NCBI GenBank assembly: GCA_040255845.1
Contig: JBDZVU010000001.1
Location: 70,136-134,135 of the forward strand
Reading direction: 5' to 3'
From: Nitrospira_D sp040255845
GTDB taxonomy: Bacteria > Nitrospirota > Nitrospiria > Nitrospirales > Nitrospiraceae
Length of the DNA: 64,000 nt
Shown here one piece after another: positions 16,839-27,435 of the stretch (positions within the stretch are counted from its first letter, which is position 1; each line of letters begins with the position of its first letter). A program made the position numbers and the translations under genes. The notes under the pieces were generated by a model, which was given only the letters and a program-made list of their open reading frames with translations, made no database searches and had not been told where the DNA came from.

Positions 16839-17869
16839 TAATCCGGGATCTGGCCTTCCTGAAACAGCTGGTTCATCAGGGCGTTCTTCATTTCCGGATC
16901 GCGATAATACTTCACCGCCTTGCTGTAGTTGTCCATGGCGCTCTGGCGCTTGCCGCGGACGGCGTAGATCTCCGCAATGCCGTGATACGCGCGGGGATCC
17001 TCGGCGTTGCACTTCAGGGCCCGGTTGAAGAGCTCCTGCGCGTCCTGCATCCGCTGCCGCCGCAGGCTGAGCCATCCCAAGGCGGAGTAGGCGGCGCCGA
17101 ATTCGGGATTGGCCGCCAGTGCGTCGCGGTAGGACTTCTCCGCGAGATCCAGCCGGCCGCGCGTCTCGTAGAGCCCGCCGAGCGCAAAGTGGACTTCCGC
17201 ATCCTGCGGATTCAACTTGAGCGCGGTCTTGTAGGACTGCACCGCGGGCTCCATTTTGCCCTGCTCCGCCAGCGCACAAGCCAGATTCGCGTGCGCCACG
17301 GCATCTTCGGGCCGGAGCTTGATCACCTCCCGATACTCCTTGATCGCCATTTCCAGCCGGCCTTGCTCTTGATACGCCACGCCGAGGTTGGTGCGGGCGG
17401 GGACGAAGTCCGGCGCCAAGCGCACCGCCTCGCGGTATTCTTTGATCGCCATTTCCAGATGCGCCGCGCGCTCGTGGATCTGGGCCAAAAAATAGTGCGG
17501 GTATGCCGAGTCCGGCTGAAGCCGCACGGCTTCTTTGTAGGACTGTATCGATTGTTCGGACCGGCCGGATTGCGCGAGGAAGAGACCCTTCACGAGGTGC
17601 GCGTGCCCGTTCTGCGGCTGCCGTTGCACGATGCCCTCCACCCACTGCCCGACCGCCGCGATATCGTCGTCGCGCTCCAGGCAGAGAGGGTGCACCTTCC
17701 AGGCCTCCGCAAACTGCCCGCGCAAGAGCGCGACGACGTTCTGGCAAAAATACGGCCGCGGGTCTTTGGCTTCCGAGGGCGCTTCCGCCCACGCGGAGGC
17801 CACCGCCAGCAGGCGGTCCCACTCGCCGGCCACAATGGCAGCTTCGCTGTCTTCCTGGTGCCGATTCAT
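16838..17869 (-). CDS. TPR-repeat protein
   Basis: A 343-residue soluble protein composed largely of tetratricopeptide repeats. After ~85 residues of less regular sequence there are about seven TPR units from residue 90 on, recognised by the pattern A-x-x-x-x-G-x-x-x-x-A-x-x-x-Y-x-x-A-x-x-x-x-P. Examples are SGRSEQSIQSYKEAVRLQPD, AHLEMAIKEYREAVRLAPD, QGRLEMAIKEYREVIKLRPE and QGKMEPAVQSYKTALKLNPQ. Such proteins are protein-binding scaffolds; no catalytic domain is present and the partner is unknown. There is no signal peptide, so it is probably cytoplasmic. It lies 13 bases downstream of the ThyX-like gene on the same strand. Confidence 0.85.
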   Translation of the reverse strand: MNRHQEDSEAAIVAGEWDRLLAVASAWAEAPSEAKDPRPYFCQNVVALLRGQFAEAWKVHPLCLERDDDIAAVGQWVEGIVQRQPQNGHAHLVKGLFLAQSGRSEQSIQSYKEAVRLQPDSAYPHYFLAQIHERAAHLEMAIKEYREAVRLAPDFVPARTNLGVAYQEQGRLEMAIKEYREVIKLRPEDAVAHANLACALAEQGKMEPAVQSYKTALKLNPQDAEVHFALGGLYETRGRLDLAEKSYRDALAANPEFGAAYSALGWLSLRRQRMQDAQELFNRALKCNAEDPRAYHGIAEIYAVRGKRQSAMDNYSKAVKYYRDPEMKNALMNQLFQEGQIPD

Positions 17870-17882
17870 GGGTCTGCCGTGC

Positions 17883-19370
17883 TCAGCGCTTCAGCGTATC
17901 TTGCACATCAGGAGGGGTCGCGTGGATACGGGCGCCCAGGGAGGGAAACCGCGCCGTCAGTGCCTGCTTCATCAGCCACGCGACCGTGCGATAGGACCAA
18001 TGCCCCTTCACGCCCGAGCGCAGCTTGCTGATGTACTCGACCTCGGCGTAGTCCATCTTGAACAAGCAGCGGACCTTGCACCCAAACGGAATGGCATACA
18101 GCGCGGCTTCCTGGTCCGTCTTCTTCAACCGCTCGATGTCCGCCTGCACGGCGTCCATCGCCTGCCGATACTCCCGATCCAAACCCGCCTCGAAGAGGGC
18201 CGGCGGGACATCATATCCGTGGAGCGTCGTGAAATTCTGCTGCACCTGCTGACAGCGGCGGTGCCGGTGCATGTCGCGCCACGCCCCGATGTCCATCAGC
18301 ACGTCGAAGGTGAACGCGTAGCCGCTCCGGAATTCCTTGATCAGCTCATCATACGGCCCGCGGCTTCGCGTCGCCACTTCAATGGTCTCCTCCTTTTGCT
18401 TCTCGGTCCAGTCGCGGACCACGCGCAGGATCGCCCGGTACGGCGCATGACTGACCCGGTACAGCAGCGTGGCGACGAGCTCGTCCACCGGATCATGCGG
18501 TTCGATGAGATCGACCGTCTCGGGAACGCCCCAGGTGCGCGGCTCATCTAAGCCCGTTCCCCGCAAGGCCTCCTTCGCATGGGCCGCCAACTCGCCATAG
18601 ACGGACCCGAGATAGGGGTTCGCCTTGGCGTGCCGCGCCAACGTCGGCGCGAGCGGATCCCCAAGCCCGGCCGGCTGTCCGCACAATTCGCCCCACAGAT
18701 TGACGGGGGGCCGCTGACAGGCCTCGGTCAGGTCCTCTCCAATGGCGCGAAGCTCCGGCAATTGGGACGACAGCAGGCGGGTGATTTGCTTTTCCAGGGT
18801 CCGGATACTGACGACTTGTCCCACATTGGTCTTGGCCGCGAGGGGCAGCAGATACCGCGTCACATCAAAGGCGCGGGCCGCGAGGGTGCGTTGATAGTCG
18901 GCCGGCTTCATGGACTCGGGCCGCGGTTCCCGCTCGGCGAGAAAGTTCGTGAGCGGCTCGTGCAGCAGCCGATAAATCTCAGACAAGCTTCGGAGGATCC
19001 CCTCGTACACCGCCTCGGTCTCGGAGCCTCTGATCTGGCCGGGCACAAACCAGCGGCTGGAGGCGAAATTTTGGTAGCGGCTGGACTTGGCCTGCCCATC
19101 CCACAGAGGCTCATCCTCCAGGCGGATGGCGGCCAGCTCGGAAATCTCCTCGAAACACACGATGACATGGCCCAGATCCGCGATGGACGCATGGCCGTAG
19201 TCAAAATAGAATTGTTCCCAAAATTTCTCCGAGGAATGTCCGTGGACCCACCGGATGCTTTGCTCGATGGAATCCGGCGAGCGGCTGTAGCGCGCCAAGG
19301 CGTAGGCCGACTTTTCGGGCGGCATCGGGGCGATGGCCACCACCCGGCGACCGGTTTGGTCCTGGCTCAT
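17883..19370 (-). CDS. Duplicated ThyX-like FAD-dependent thymidylate synthase family protein
   Basis: A 495-residue protein, roughly twice the length of ordinary ThyX, with two ThyX-like halves. In the N-terminal half YGHASIADLGHVIVCFEEIS is the typical His-containing helix and SSRYQNF (96-102) resembles the end of the ThyX motif, but the leading RHR is absent. In the C-terminal half RHRRCQQVQQNF (from Arg369) has RHR but lacks the Ser and the SxR(Y) end. The canonical RHRx7S signature is thus split between the halves. ThyX makes dTMP from dUMP using FAD and methylene-tetrahydrofolate. Whether this long form does so is not certain. No thyA or other thyX is seen in this window. Confidence 0.75.
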   Translation of the reverse strand: MSQDQTGRRVVAIAPMPPEKSAYALARYSRSPDSIEQSIRWVHGHSSEKFWEQFYFDYGHASIADLGHVIVCFEEISELAAIRLEDEPLWDGQAKSSRYQNFASSRWFVPGQIRGSETEAVYEGILRSLSEIYRLLHEPLTNFLAEREPRPESMKPADYQRTLAARAFDVTRYLLPLAAKTNVGQVVSIRTLEKQITRLLSSQLPELRAIGEDLTEACQRPPVNLWGELCGQPAGLGDPLAPTLARHAKANPYLGSVYGELAAHAKEALRGTGLDEPRTWGVPETVDLIEPHDPVDELVATLLYRVSHAPYRAILRVVRDWTEKQKEETIEVATRSRGPYDELIKEFRSGYAFTFDVLMDIGAWRDMHRHRRCQQVQQNFTTLHGYDVPPALFEAGLDREYRQAMDAVQADIERLKKTDQEAALYAIPFGCKVRCLFKMDYAEVEYISKLRSGVKGHWSYRTVAWLMKQALTARFPSLGARIHATPPDVQDTLKR

Positions 19371-19426
19371 GCTGGGCAGCCGTTCATCGGTGGGAGGTGA
19401 CTCTTCACGCGCATGGTCGGTCGGCG

Positions 19427-19455
19427 ACTATACCGCCCAGCCCGCTCACGCGCAA
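19427..19455 (-). promoter_or_regulatory. Possible promoter of the ThyX-like/TPR transcript
   Basis: On the minus strand TTGCGC and TATAGT are 17 bases apart, about 57 bases upstream of the ThyX-like start. The -10 is a five of six match; the -35 is weak. Confidence 0.35.
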
Positions 19456-19461
19456 GCGCCG

Positions 19462-19491
19462 TTGACTTGCTTCAAAACGCGCCGCTATAGT
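19462..19491 (+). promoter_or_regulatory. Sigma-70 promoter of hisS
   Basis: TTGACT and TATAGT, each matching consensus at five of six positions, are separated by 18 bases. The expected transcription start is near 19498, 50 bases before the hisS ATG. Confidence 0.6.
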
Positions 19492-19547
19492 CCGCTCGGC
19501 GCGGCACCGGCGCGCCGTGTTCCGCCGGATCAGCTGCGGCTGACTCT

Positions 19548-20810
19548 ATGATTACAGGCATTAAAGGCGTCAAAGATCTGTTGCCGGAAGAGACCCCACG
19601 GTGGCGCGTCATCGAAGACGCGGCACGACGCTGGGCGAGCGCGTACGGATTCGAGGAGATCCGGATCCCCATCTTCGAAGTCACCACCCTCTTCGCCCGC
19701 AGCATCGGCGCCTCCACGGACATCGTGGAGAAGGAGATGTACACCTTTGCGGACCGTGACGGCACGTCGTTGACGCTCCGGCCCGAAGGCACGGCCGGCA
19801 CGGTGCGCTCGTTTATCGAGCATAACCGGGCGGCGAACCCCGTCCCGCAAAAGTATTATTACATCGGCCCGATGTTCCGCCATGAACGCCCGCAGGCCGG
19901 CCGGCTGCGACAATTTCACCAATTCGGCGTCGAATCCTTCGGCACACGGGATCCCCGCGCCGACGTAGAGGTCATCAGTCTGCTGTGGCGACTGCTGTCT
20001 GATTTGGCGCTTCCGAATTTGACGCTTGAACTGAACAACCTCGGTTACAGCACCGACCGGGATCGGTATCGCCCGCTGTTGGTTGCCTACCTGCAGCAGC
20101 AGGAACCGCGTCTCTGCGGAAACTGCCGACGCCGGATCGACACCAACCCCCTGCGGGTCCTCGACTGCAAAGTCCCCGAGTGCCGCGACGCGACGGAGTC
20201 CGCGCCCCGCCTCGCCGATTCCCTCTCGGATGAAGCCCGCGCCTATTTCTCTGGAGTGCTTGCCGGGCTCGACGCCATCGCCATCCCCTATCAGCTGAAG
20301 CACCGCCTCGTTCGGGGGTTGGATTACTATTGCCTCACTACGTTCGAAGTCACGACAACGAGCCTCGGTGCGCAAAATGCCGTGGGCGCGGGCGGGCGCT
20401 ACGACACGCTCGTTGAAACCTTGGGCGGTCCTCCGACCCCGGCCGTAGGATTCGCCGTGGGGCTTGAACGGATCACGATGATGCTCCCGGACACTGTGGC
20501 TGTTCCTGCTCCCGGAGCGAGGACGGTCTATGTGGCGGCGTTCGGGGACCGTGCTACCAACGTGGGCTTGTCCCTCTTGGATACCCTGCGGCGCGCCGGT
20601 ATCCGAGCGGTGACCGACTACCGAGCTGCAACGTTGAAAGGGCACCTCCGGCAGGCCGACCGGTTGGGCTCTCGGTACGCCTTGATCGTGGGCGATGATG
20701 AAGTCTCGAAGGGAGTCGGCATCCTGCGCGACATGGAGACCAAGGTGCAAACCGACCTCTCTCTTGAAGCCCCACTTCCCGTCCTCCAGCCTCTCCTTTC
20801 CGCGCACTGA
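19548..20810 (+). CDS. hisS: Histidyl-tRNA synthetase
   Basis: A class II aminoacyl-tRNA synthetase of 420 residues that charges tRNA-His. Motif 1 region starts at IKGVKDLLPEE. Motif 2 is FRHERPQAGRLRQFHQFG. The histidine A motif is present as LVRGLDYYCLTTFEV, where the usual RGLDYYTxTVFE is slightly changed. AGGRYD and GFAVGLERI (motif 3) follow. The C-terminal anticodon-binding domain runs from about residue 325. A short cysteine-rich insertion (LCGNCRRRIDTNPLRVLDCK) is seen in many bacterial HisRS. Transcribed from the promoter at 19462. Confidence 0.95.
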   Translation: MITGIKGVKDLLPEETPRWRVIEDAARRWASAYGFEEIRIPIFEVTTLFARSIGASTDIVEKEMYTFADRDGTSLTLRPEGTAGTVRSFIEHNRAANPVPQKYYYIGPMFRHERPQAGRLRQFHQFGVESFGTRDPRADVEVISLLWRLLSDLALPNLTLELNNLGYSTDRDRYRPLLVAYLQQQEPRLCGNCRRRIDTNPLRVLDCKVPECRDATESAPRLADSLSDEARAYFSGVLAGLDAIAIPYQLKHRLVRGLDYYCLTTFEVTTTSLGAQNAVGAGGRYDTLVETLGGPPTPAVGFAVGLERITMMLPDTVAVPAPGARTVYVAAFGDRATNVGLSLLDTLRRAGIRAVTDYRAATLKGHLRQADRLGSRYALIVGDDEVSKGVGILRDMETKVQTDLSLEAPLPVLQPLLSAH

Positions 20811-20860
20811 GGAGCACTTTTTCACGTTGACTTTCCCCGGCAAAGCCCTTACTCTTCCCC

Positions 20861-20900
20861 TTGCTTGAATTTTTAATAAGTATTTGATTTATTAACGTGA
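20861..20900 (+). promoter_or_regulatory. AT-rich promoter-like stretch before the DsrE/F/H genes
   Basis: A 40-base stretch that is markedly AT-rich for this genome, with TTGCTT and TTGAAT candidates for -35 and several TTATT/TTAAT runs for -10. No single pair stands out. It sits between the hisS stop and the first DsrE-family gene, so it probably holds that operon's promoter. Confidence 0.35.
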
Positions 20901-20906
20901 TTTCCT

Positions 20907-21236
20907 GTGAATTCAGTGACCAAACAGAAGGTCGGATTGCTCTTAGCCCTTCCCCCGACAAGCCCCTGCGCTGGGACGGTCCAAGGGCTGGCAGACGCGG
21001 CCATCGCCGCAGGCCACGAAGTCTATCTCTACCTTATCGACGAGGGCGTGAAAAACATGGCGGACCCTGCCTATGTGGCCCTTGCGAGGAAGGGCGCCAA
21101 GCTCTTTGTCTGCGCCTATGGATGCCAGCAGCACCATGTGGCGACAGATTCCCTGGATCCGGCCGTGAGCCTGTGCGGTCTTGTCGTGCTGTCTGGTTTG
21201 CTCGACGCCTGTCACCCGTTCCTCTCATTTACCTGA
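20907..21236 (+). CDS. DsrE/TusD-like sulfur-transfer protein
   Basis: A 109-residue DsrE-family protein. VGLLLALPPTS followed by VQGLADAAIAAGHEVYLYLIDEGVKNM is the usual strand-helix-strand start of the fold. KLFVCAYGC provides Cys69 and Cys73; Cys69 lies where DsrE/TusD carries the persulfide cysteine. It is followed by a DsrF-like and a DsrH-like gene, which matches the DsrEFH/TusBCD heterohexamer that relays sulfur in tRNA thiolation or dissimilatory sulfur metabolism. No dsrAB, dsrC or mnmA is near, so the acceptor is unknown. The start is GTG at 20907 (another in-frame GTG at 20916) without a clear Shine-Dalgarno sequence. Confidence 0.75.
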   Translation: MNSVTKQKVGLLLALPPTSPCAGTVQGLADAAIAAGHEVYLYLIDEGVKNMADPAYVALARKGAKLFVCAYGCQQHHVATDSLDPAVSLCGLVVLSGLLDACHPFLSFT

Positions 21237-21251
21237 CGAGGAGCCGCGACG

Positions 21252-21593
21252 ATGGCACGGAAAGTTGCGGTGGTGATCCGGGAGGATCCTCGGAAAACGC
21301 ATCGTCCCGTCGAAGCCCTGCGCATCGCTCTCGGCCTCGTTGCCGGCGGGCACGAGACGACCGTCGTGCTCCTGGATGAAGCGGCGGCTTTAATTGGCGA
21401 GGAGACAGACGAGATCGTCGACCTCGATATCCTCGAAAAATATTTGCCCTCCATCGAACAACTGGAGGTCCCGTTCCTGCTCCAGGCCGGGACGGATCCA
21501 TCGAAGATTAAACCGGAATTCGCCGTCCGGTACGCCAGTAACGACGACATCCGAGCTGCTCTGCGATCAATGGATCGCACACTGGTGTTCTAG
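21252..21593 (+). CDS. DsrE/F-family protein (TusC-like position)
   Basis: A 113-residue protein with the DsrE/F fold pattern: KVAVVIREDPRKTHRPVEALRIALGLVAGGHETTVVLLDEAA (in parts), and a predicted C-terminal strand (MDRTLVF). It contains no cysteine at all, so it cannot itself carry a persulfide. In TusBCD only TusD has the catalytic cysteine, so a structural role is plausible. GAGGAGCC precedes the ATG by seven bases. It is 15 bases downstream of the DsrE gene and 18 bases before the DsrH-like gene. Confidence 0.65.
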   Translation: MARKVAVVIREDPRKTHRPVEALRIALGLVAGGHETTVVLLDEAAALIGEETDEIVDLDILEKYLPSIEQLEVPFLLQAGTDPSKIKPEFAVRYASNDDIRAALRSMDRTLVF

Positions 21594-21611
21594 TCTGTCT
21601 CGTGAGTATCT

Positions 21612-21845
21612 ATGGACCGGATCGTCTATCTGCTTCGCAACGAGGCTGAACGTTTGCCCGAGGCCTTGTATGGTCCGGGAAACTCAGATGCGTTGGTCGT
21701 AGCGTTGAAGCTGAATGTGTCCACCCCATCGGTGGCGCACGTGCTCGCTTCCGGGTACGACTCTTCAGTGACTCCGGGAACACAGTTGTCGTATTCCGAG
21801 CTCCTGACTTTGCTCATAGGAGCTGAGAAGGTTATCACCCTCTGA
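21612..21845 (+). CDS. DsrH/TusB-like small protein
   Basis: A 77-residue protein. MDRIVYLLRNEAERLPEAL resembles the start of DsrH/TusB, which is the smallest member of the DsrEFH hexamer, and the remainder (YSELLTLLIGAEKVITL) is the usual C-terminal helix-strand. It has no cysteine. Identification rests mainly on size, weak sequence pattern and third position in the DsrE-F-H order. It is the last gene before the origin region. Confidence 0.55.
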   Translation: MDRIVYLLRNEAERLPEALYGPGNSDALVVALKLNVSTPSVAHVLASGYDSSVTPGTQLSYSELLTLLIGAEKVITL

Positions 21846-22179
21846 GATCCGTGAATCTTGTAAGGAAAGAAAATTCGTCGTCGCAGGAGGAGTAGGAGTA
21901 GGTACCAGATTAACGGGGATAATCAGAATGGCCAACCTTCTCCTTGAGTTGCGGTACGAGAGGGTGAAGGACATCCTGGGGATGACGGGAGGAGAGCGGA
22001 GGGGCAGGCTGTGGATCGGATGGTGACGACGCGAGACTGCCGGACCGGTCGACTCGACAAGACCTATAGGGACATGCTATTGACCTGCGGCTTATCCCCA
22101 GGGGGTCCTCAGAAACAATGAAAGCCGCTGCGTTATCCACAGGTGTGAATAAGCCTGTGTATAGAGATTATCGGTGTTT
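21846..22179 (+). other. oriC: Probable replication origin (oriC) upstream of dnaA
   Basis: A 334-base non-coding stretch directly upstream of dnaA. A perfect DnaA box TTATCCACA is at 22133-22141. Near-matches are TTATCCCCA at 22092-22100, TGTGAATAA (reverse of TTATTCACA) at 22144-22152, TGTGTATAG at 22156-22164 and TGTGGATCG at 22010-22018. The boxes cluster in the last 90 bases. Further upstream are a purine-rich GGAGTAGGAGTAGG stretch near 21885 and an A-rich stretch near 21860. Placement beside dnaA-dnaN-gyrB is the classic origin arrangement. GC-skew analysis was not possible here. Confidence 0.75.
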
Positions 22180-23526
22180 ATGAGTGTCGATACGGTTTGG
22201 CAAGAGGCGCTCCAATACATCCAGGGAAAGGTGCCGAAGCAGGTGTATGACACCTGGTTCAGTCCGGTGCACCTCGACCGGATCGAAAACTCCACCGCGC
22301 ACATCGGCGTGCCCAACAAATTCTTCGGTGATTGGCTGCACACGCACTACGGGTCCTTGCTGGCCGAGGCCGTCGCCAACGCCCGAGGGGGCGGGGATCT
22401 GGCGGTGAATTTCATCGTTTTTCAAAAGGCGACCCATGCGAAGCCGGCAGACCCGCAAACCGTGTCGTCGGGGATGCGCGCGGCGGGACCGGTGAAAGCC
22501 CGTCGGGGTATTCAACTGAACCCGAAATACACTTTCCGGAACTTTGTCGTGGGCGCCGGGAACCAGTTTGCACATGCCGCCTGCATGGCCGTGGCCGAGC
22601 AGCCGGGGAAGGCCTACAATCCCCTCTTCATTTACGGGGGCGTTGGGCTGGGGAAGACGCATCTGCTCAACGCCATCGGCAACCACGTGGCCGAGCAGAC
22701 CGACTTGCGGATTGCCTACCTGACGACGGAACAGTTCACCAACGAGGTCATCAACTCGATCCGCTACGACAAGATGATGGACCTCCGCAAGCGCTACCGG
22801 CACATCGACATGCTGATGATTGACGACATTCAGTTCTTGGCCGGGAAGGAGCGCACGCAGGAAGAGTTCTTCCATACCTTCAATGCGTTGTACGAGGCGC
22901 ACAAGCAGATCGTCCTGTCGAGCGACCGATTCCCCAAGGACATGCCGGACATCGAAGAGCGGCTCCGCTCTCGCTTCGAGTGGGGCTTGATCGCCGACTT
23001 GCAGCCACCGGATGTCGAGACGCGCATCGCCATTCTGCGGAAGAAATCCGAGGACGAGGGTGTGAAACTCCCCGAGGACGTCATTCAATTTCTCTCGACC
23101 ACGATGAAGAGCAACATCCGGGAATTGGAGGGCAGCCTGGTGCGCTTGGGCGCCTATGCGTCGTTGACCGGGCAGGCGATCACGCTCGACATGGCGAAAA
23201 CGGTGTTGCGCGACCTCATCGGAGACAAGAAAAAGGTCGTCGCCATGGAAGACATCCAGGAAGCGGTGTGTGCGCAGTTCCACGTGAAGATGACCGAGCT
23301 GAAATCCCGGCGCCGGAGCAAGACGCTGGTGCACCCCAGGCAGATCGCCATGTACTTGTGCCGCGAGTTAACGGACGCCTCCTATCCGGAGATTGGCCGT
23401 CATTTCGGCGGCAAGGACCACACCACGATCATCCACGCCTGCCGCCAAGTGGCGAAGGCCAAGGAAACCGACCAGACGCTCCATGCCACCCTGGAATCGT
23501 TGAAGGAACAGATCCTCCGCAGTTAA
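22180..23526 (+). CDS. dnaA: Chromosomal replication initiator DnaA
   Basis: A 448-residue AAA+ initiator that binds DnaA boxes and opens oriC. Domain I (1-90) is followed by a short linker. Domain III starts at LNPKYTFRNFVVGAGN and has Walker A GGVGLGKTHLL, Walker B MLMIDDIQFL and sensor residues. Domain IV carries the DnaA signature FGGKDHTTIIHACRQV that reads the box. ATG at 22180 is chosen; an in-frame GTG at 22174 would add two residues. Neither start has a visible Shine-Dalgarno sequence. The DnaA boxes just upstream make autoregulation likely. Confidence 0.96.
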   Translation: MSVDTVWQEALQYIQGKVPKQVYDTWFSPVHLDRIENSTAHIGVPNKFFGDWLHTHYGSLLAEAVANARGGGDLAVNFIVFQKATHAKPADPQTVSSGMRAAGPVKARRGIQLNPKYTFRNFVVGAGNQFAHAACMAVAEQPGKAYNPLFIYGGVGLGKTHLLNAIGNHVAEQTDLRIAYLTTEQFTNEVINSIRYDKMMDLRKRYRHIDMLMIDDIQFLAGKERTQEEFFHTFNALYEAHKQIVLSSDRFPKDMPDIEERLRSRFEWGLIADLQPPDVETRIAILRKKSEDEGVKLPEDVIQFLSTTMKSNIRELEGSLVRLGAYASLTGQAITLDMAKTVLRDLIGDKKKVVAMEDIQEAVCAQFHVKMTELKSRRRSKTLVHPRQIAMYLCRELTDASYPEIGRHFGGKDHTTIIHACRQVAKAKETDQTLHATLESLKEQILRS

Positions 23527-23552
23527 GGAGAAGGCTCCAAAGGGAGAGACGC

Positions 23553-24683
23553 ATGATGAAGGTACGGATTGGACGAGACGAACTGCTGACCGGACTTCAG
23601 CGGGTCCAAGGCGTGGTGGAGAAGCGGAATACGATGCCGATTCTTTCCAATATCCTGCTCGAGGCCAAGCCGGAGGGTGCGGAGATCGTCGCCACCGACC
23701 TGGAAATCGGGATGCGGGGCCTCTACAAGGCGACGGTGCTGGCCCCCGGGGGCGTGACGGTGTCGGCGCGCAAGCTCTACGAAATCATCAAGGAACTGCC
23801 GGCCGGGGAGATCGAGTTGACCGCGGGCGAGAACAATTGGACGACCATTCAGGCGGGCAAGAGCCAATTCAAGGTCGTCGGTCTGCCGAGCGCCGACTAT
23901 CCCGCCCTCCCGGCGATCGAGCGGGAAGGGCTGACGCCGTTGGCCGGCGACGGCCTGTTGGAACTGATCCGCAAAACGTTGTTCGCGGCCGGCGACAATG
24001 ACGCCCGGTACATCCTCAACGGGCTCTTGGTCACGCTCGTGATGACGGACAAGAAAACCTCCCTGCGCCTGGTCGGCACCGACGGCCACCGCCTGGCGGT
24101 CGCCGAGCAGGAAGTCAGCAAGACGGGCAGCAAGACGGGCCCGCAGGAAATCAAGGCGATCATCCCGAAGAAAGCGGCCCAGGAGATGCGGCGGCTGCTG
24201 GAAGAAGGCGGCGATGGCGAGCCGCTCATCGGGTTCACGAAAAATTTGATGATCTTCCGGAAGAGCGGCCTGCTGCTGACCTCGCGGTTGATGGAGGGCA
24301 ATTATCCCAATTATCAACAGGTGATACCCAAGGACGGCGGGAAAAAGATCAGCGTCCATCGCGCCGAGTTCGAGAGCGCGCTGCGGCGCGTCTCGGTGCT
24401 GTCCAAGGACAAGGCCAACGCCGTCAAGATCTCCTTCGGCGCTGGTAAAATGACCCTGTTTTCGAGCAATCCCGATTTCGGGGAGGCCACGGAAGAGTTG
24501 CCGGCGCGGTATGAGGGCGAGCCGCTGAACACGGGATTCAACGCGCGGTACTTGCTCGACGTCTTCAGCGTCATGGACGGCGACACGATTTCGCTGCAGA
24601 TGGAGACCCCGCTGAGCCCGTGCCTCATTCAGGAGCCGGAAAGCCCGGGATTCAAATGCGTGGTGATGCCGATCAAGATCTGA
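23553..24683 (+). CDS. dnaN: DNA polymerase III beta clamp
   Basis: The sliding clamp, 376 residues, with three repeated clamp domains. MKVRIGRDELLTGLQRVQGVVEKRNTMPILSNILLEA (in pieces) is the usual N-terminus. LVGTDGHRLAV is the conserved domain II segment, and the protein ends VVMPIKI, matching the VMPMR(L/I)-type clamp C-terminus at the binding pocket. AGGGAG lies six bases before the first ATG (23553); a second ATG follows immediately. It is 26 bases downstream of dnaA, in the same transcript direction. Confidence 0.96.
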   Translation: MMKVRIGRDELLTGLQRVQGVVEKRNTMPILSNILLEAKPEGAEIVATDLEIGMRGLYKATVLAPGGVTVSARKLYEIIKELPAGEIELTAGENNWTTIQAGKSQFKVVGLPSADYPALPAIEREGLTPLAGDGLLELIRKTLFAAGDNDARYILNGLLVTLVMTDKKTSLRLVGTDGHRLAVAEQEVSKTGSKTGPQEIKAIIPKKAAQEMRRLLEEGGDGEPLIGFTKNLMIFRKSGLLLTSRLMEGNYPNYQQVIPKDGGKKISVHRAEFESALRRVSVLSKDKANAVKISFGAGKMTLFSSNPDFGEATEELPARYEGEPLNTGFNARYLLDVFSVMDGDTISLQMETPLSPCLIQEPESPGFKCVVMPIKI

Positions 24684-24743
24684 GCGACCCGGTACGCGGC
24701 AGCCGGGCGCCCGCGGACACCCCGCCGACGAAGTAGGAGACGG

Positions 24744-27215
<2,472 letters not shown>

Positions 27216-27216
27216 C

Positions 27217-27243
27217 AGCAGGACGTCTTCGTGATGTCCTGCT
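27217..27243 (+). terminator. Hairpin just after gyrB
   Basis: AGCAGGACGTC pairs with GATGTCCTGCT (one mismatch/wobble) around a five-base loop, starting one base after the gyrB stop. There is no T-run behind it, so it is either a weak/Rho-assisted terminator or an RNA-stability hairpin. Confidence 0.45.
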
Positions 27244-27304
27244 AGGCGTCGTCTTAAGGGAAGGAAGAGTAACTCTCGTTTAGGCAGTTTGTGGGTCTTG
27301 TCGG

Positions 27305-27421
27305 GTGCTCAAAATAGTCATCCGGCGAGGCCGCAGTCGATGTCCAAGCCGAGGCGTAGCCTTGCGCTACGCCGCAGGATTTGGACAGGACGAGAACAAA
27401 GCCGGGGACTATTTTCAGCAC
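27305..27421 (+). repeat. Palindromic intergenic element, copy 2
   Basis: A ~117-base palindrome between gyrB and gyrA. Outer arms 27305-27326 and 27401-27421 pair (GCTCAAAATAGTC with GACTATTTTCAGC), again with C opposite C. A middle stem GTCCAA/TTGGAC and an inner hairpin GGCGTAG/CTACGCC are present. GAGGCCGCAG, GCCGAGGCGTA and GAGAAC are shared with the copies at 16714 and 54685. It lies in the same orientation as those copies and 14 bases before the gyrA start. Confidence 0.85.
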
Positions 27422-27435
27422 ACGTGGGGAATTAG

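Noticed and set aside
22174..22179. dnaA start at GTG 22174
   Set aside because: The ATG at 22180 gives the usual DnaA N-terminus (MSVDTVWQEAL); neither has a clear ribosome site, so the ATG is preferred.
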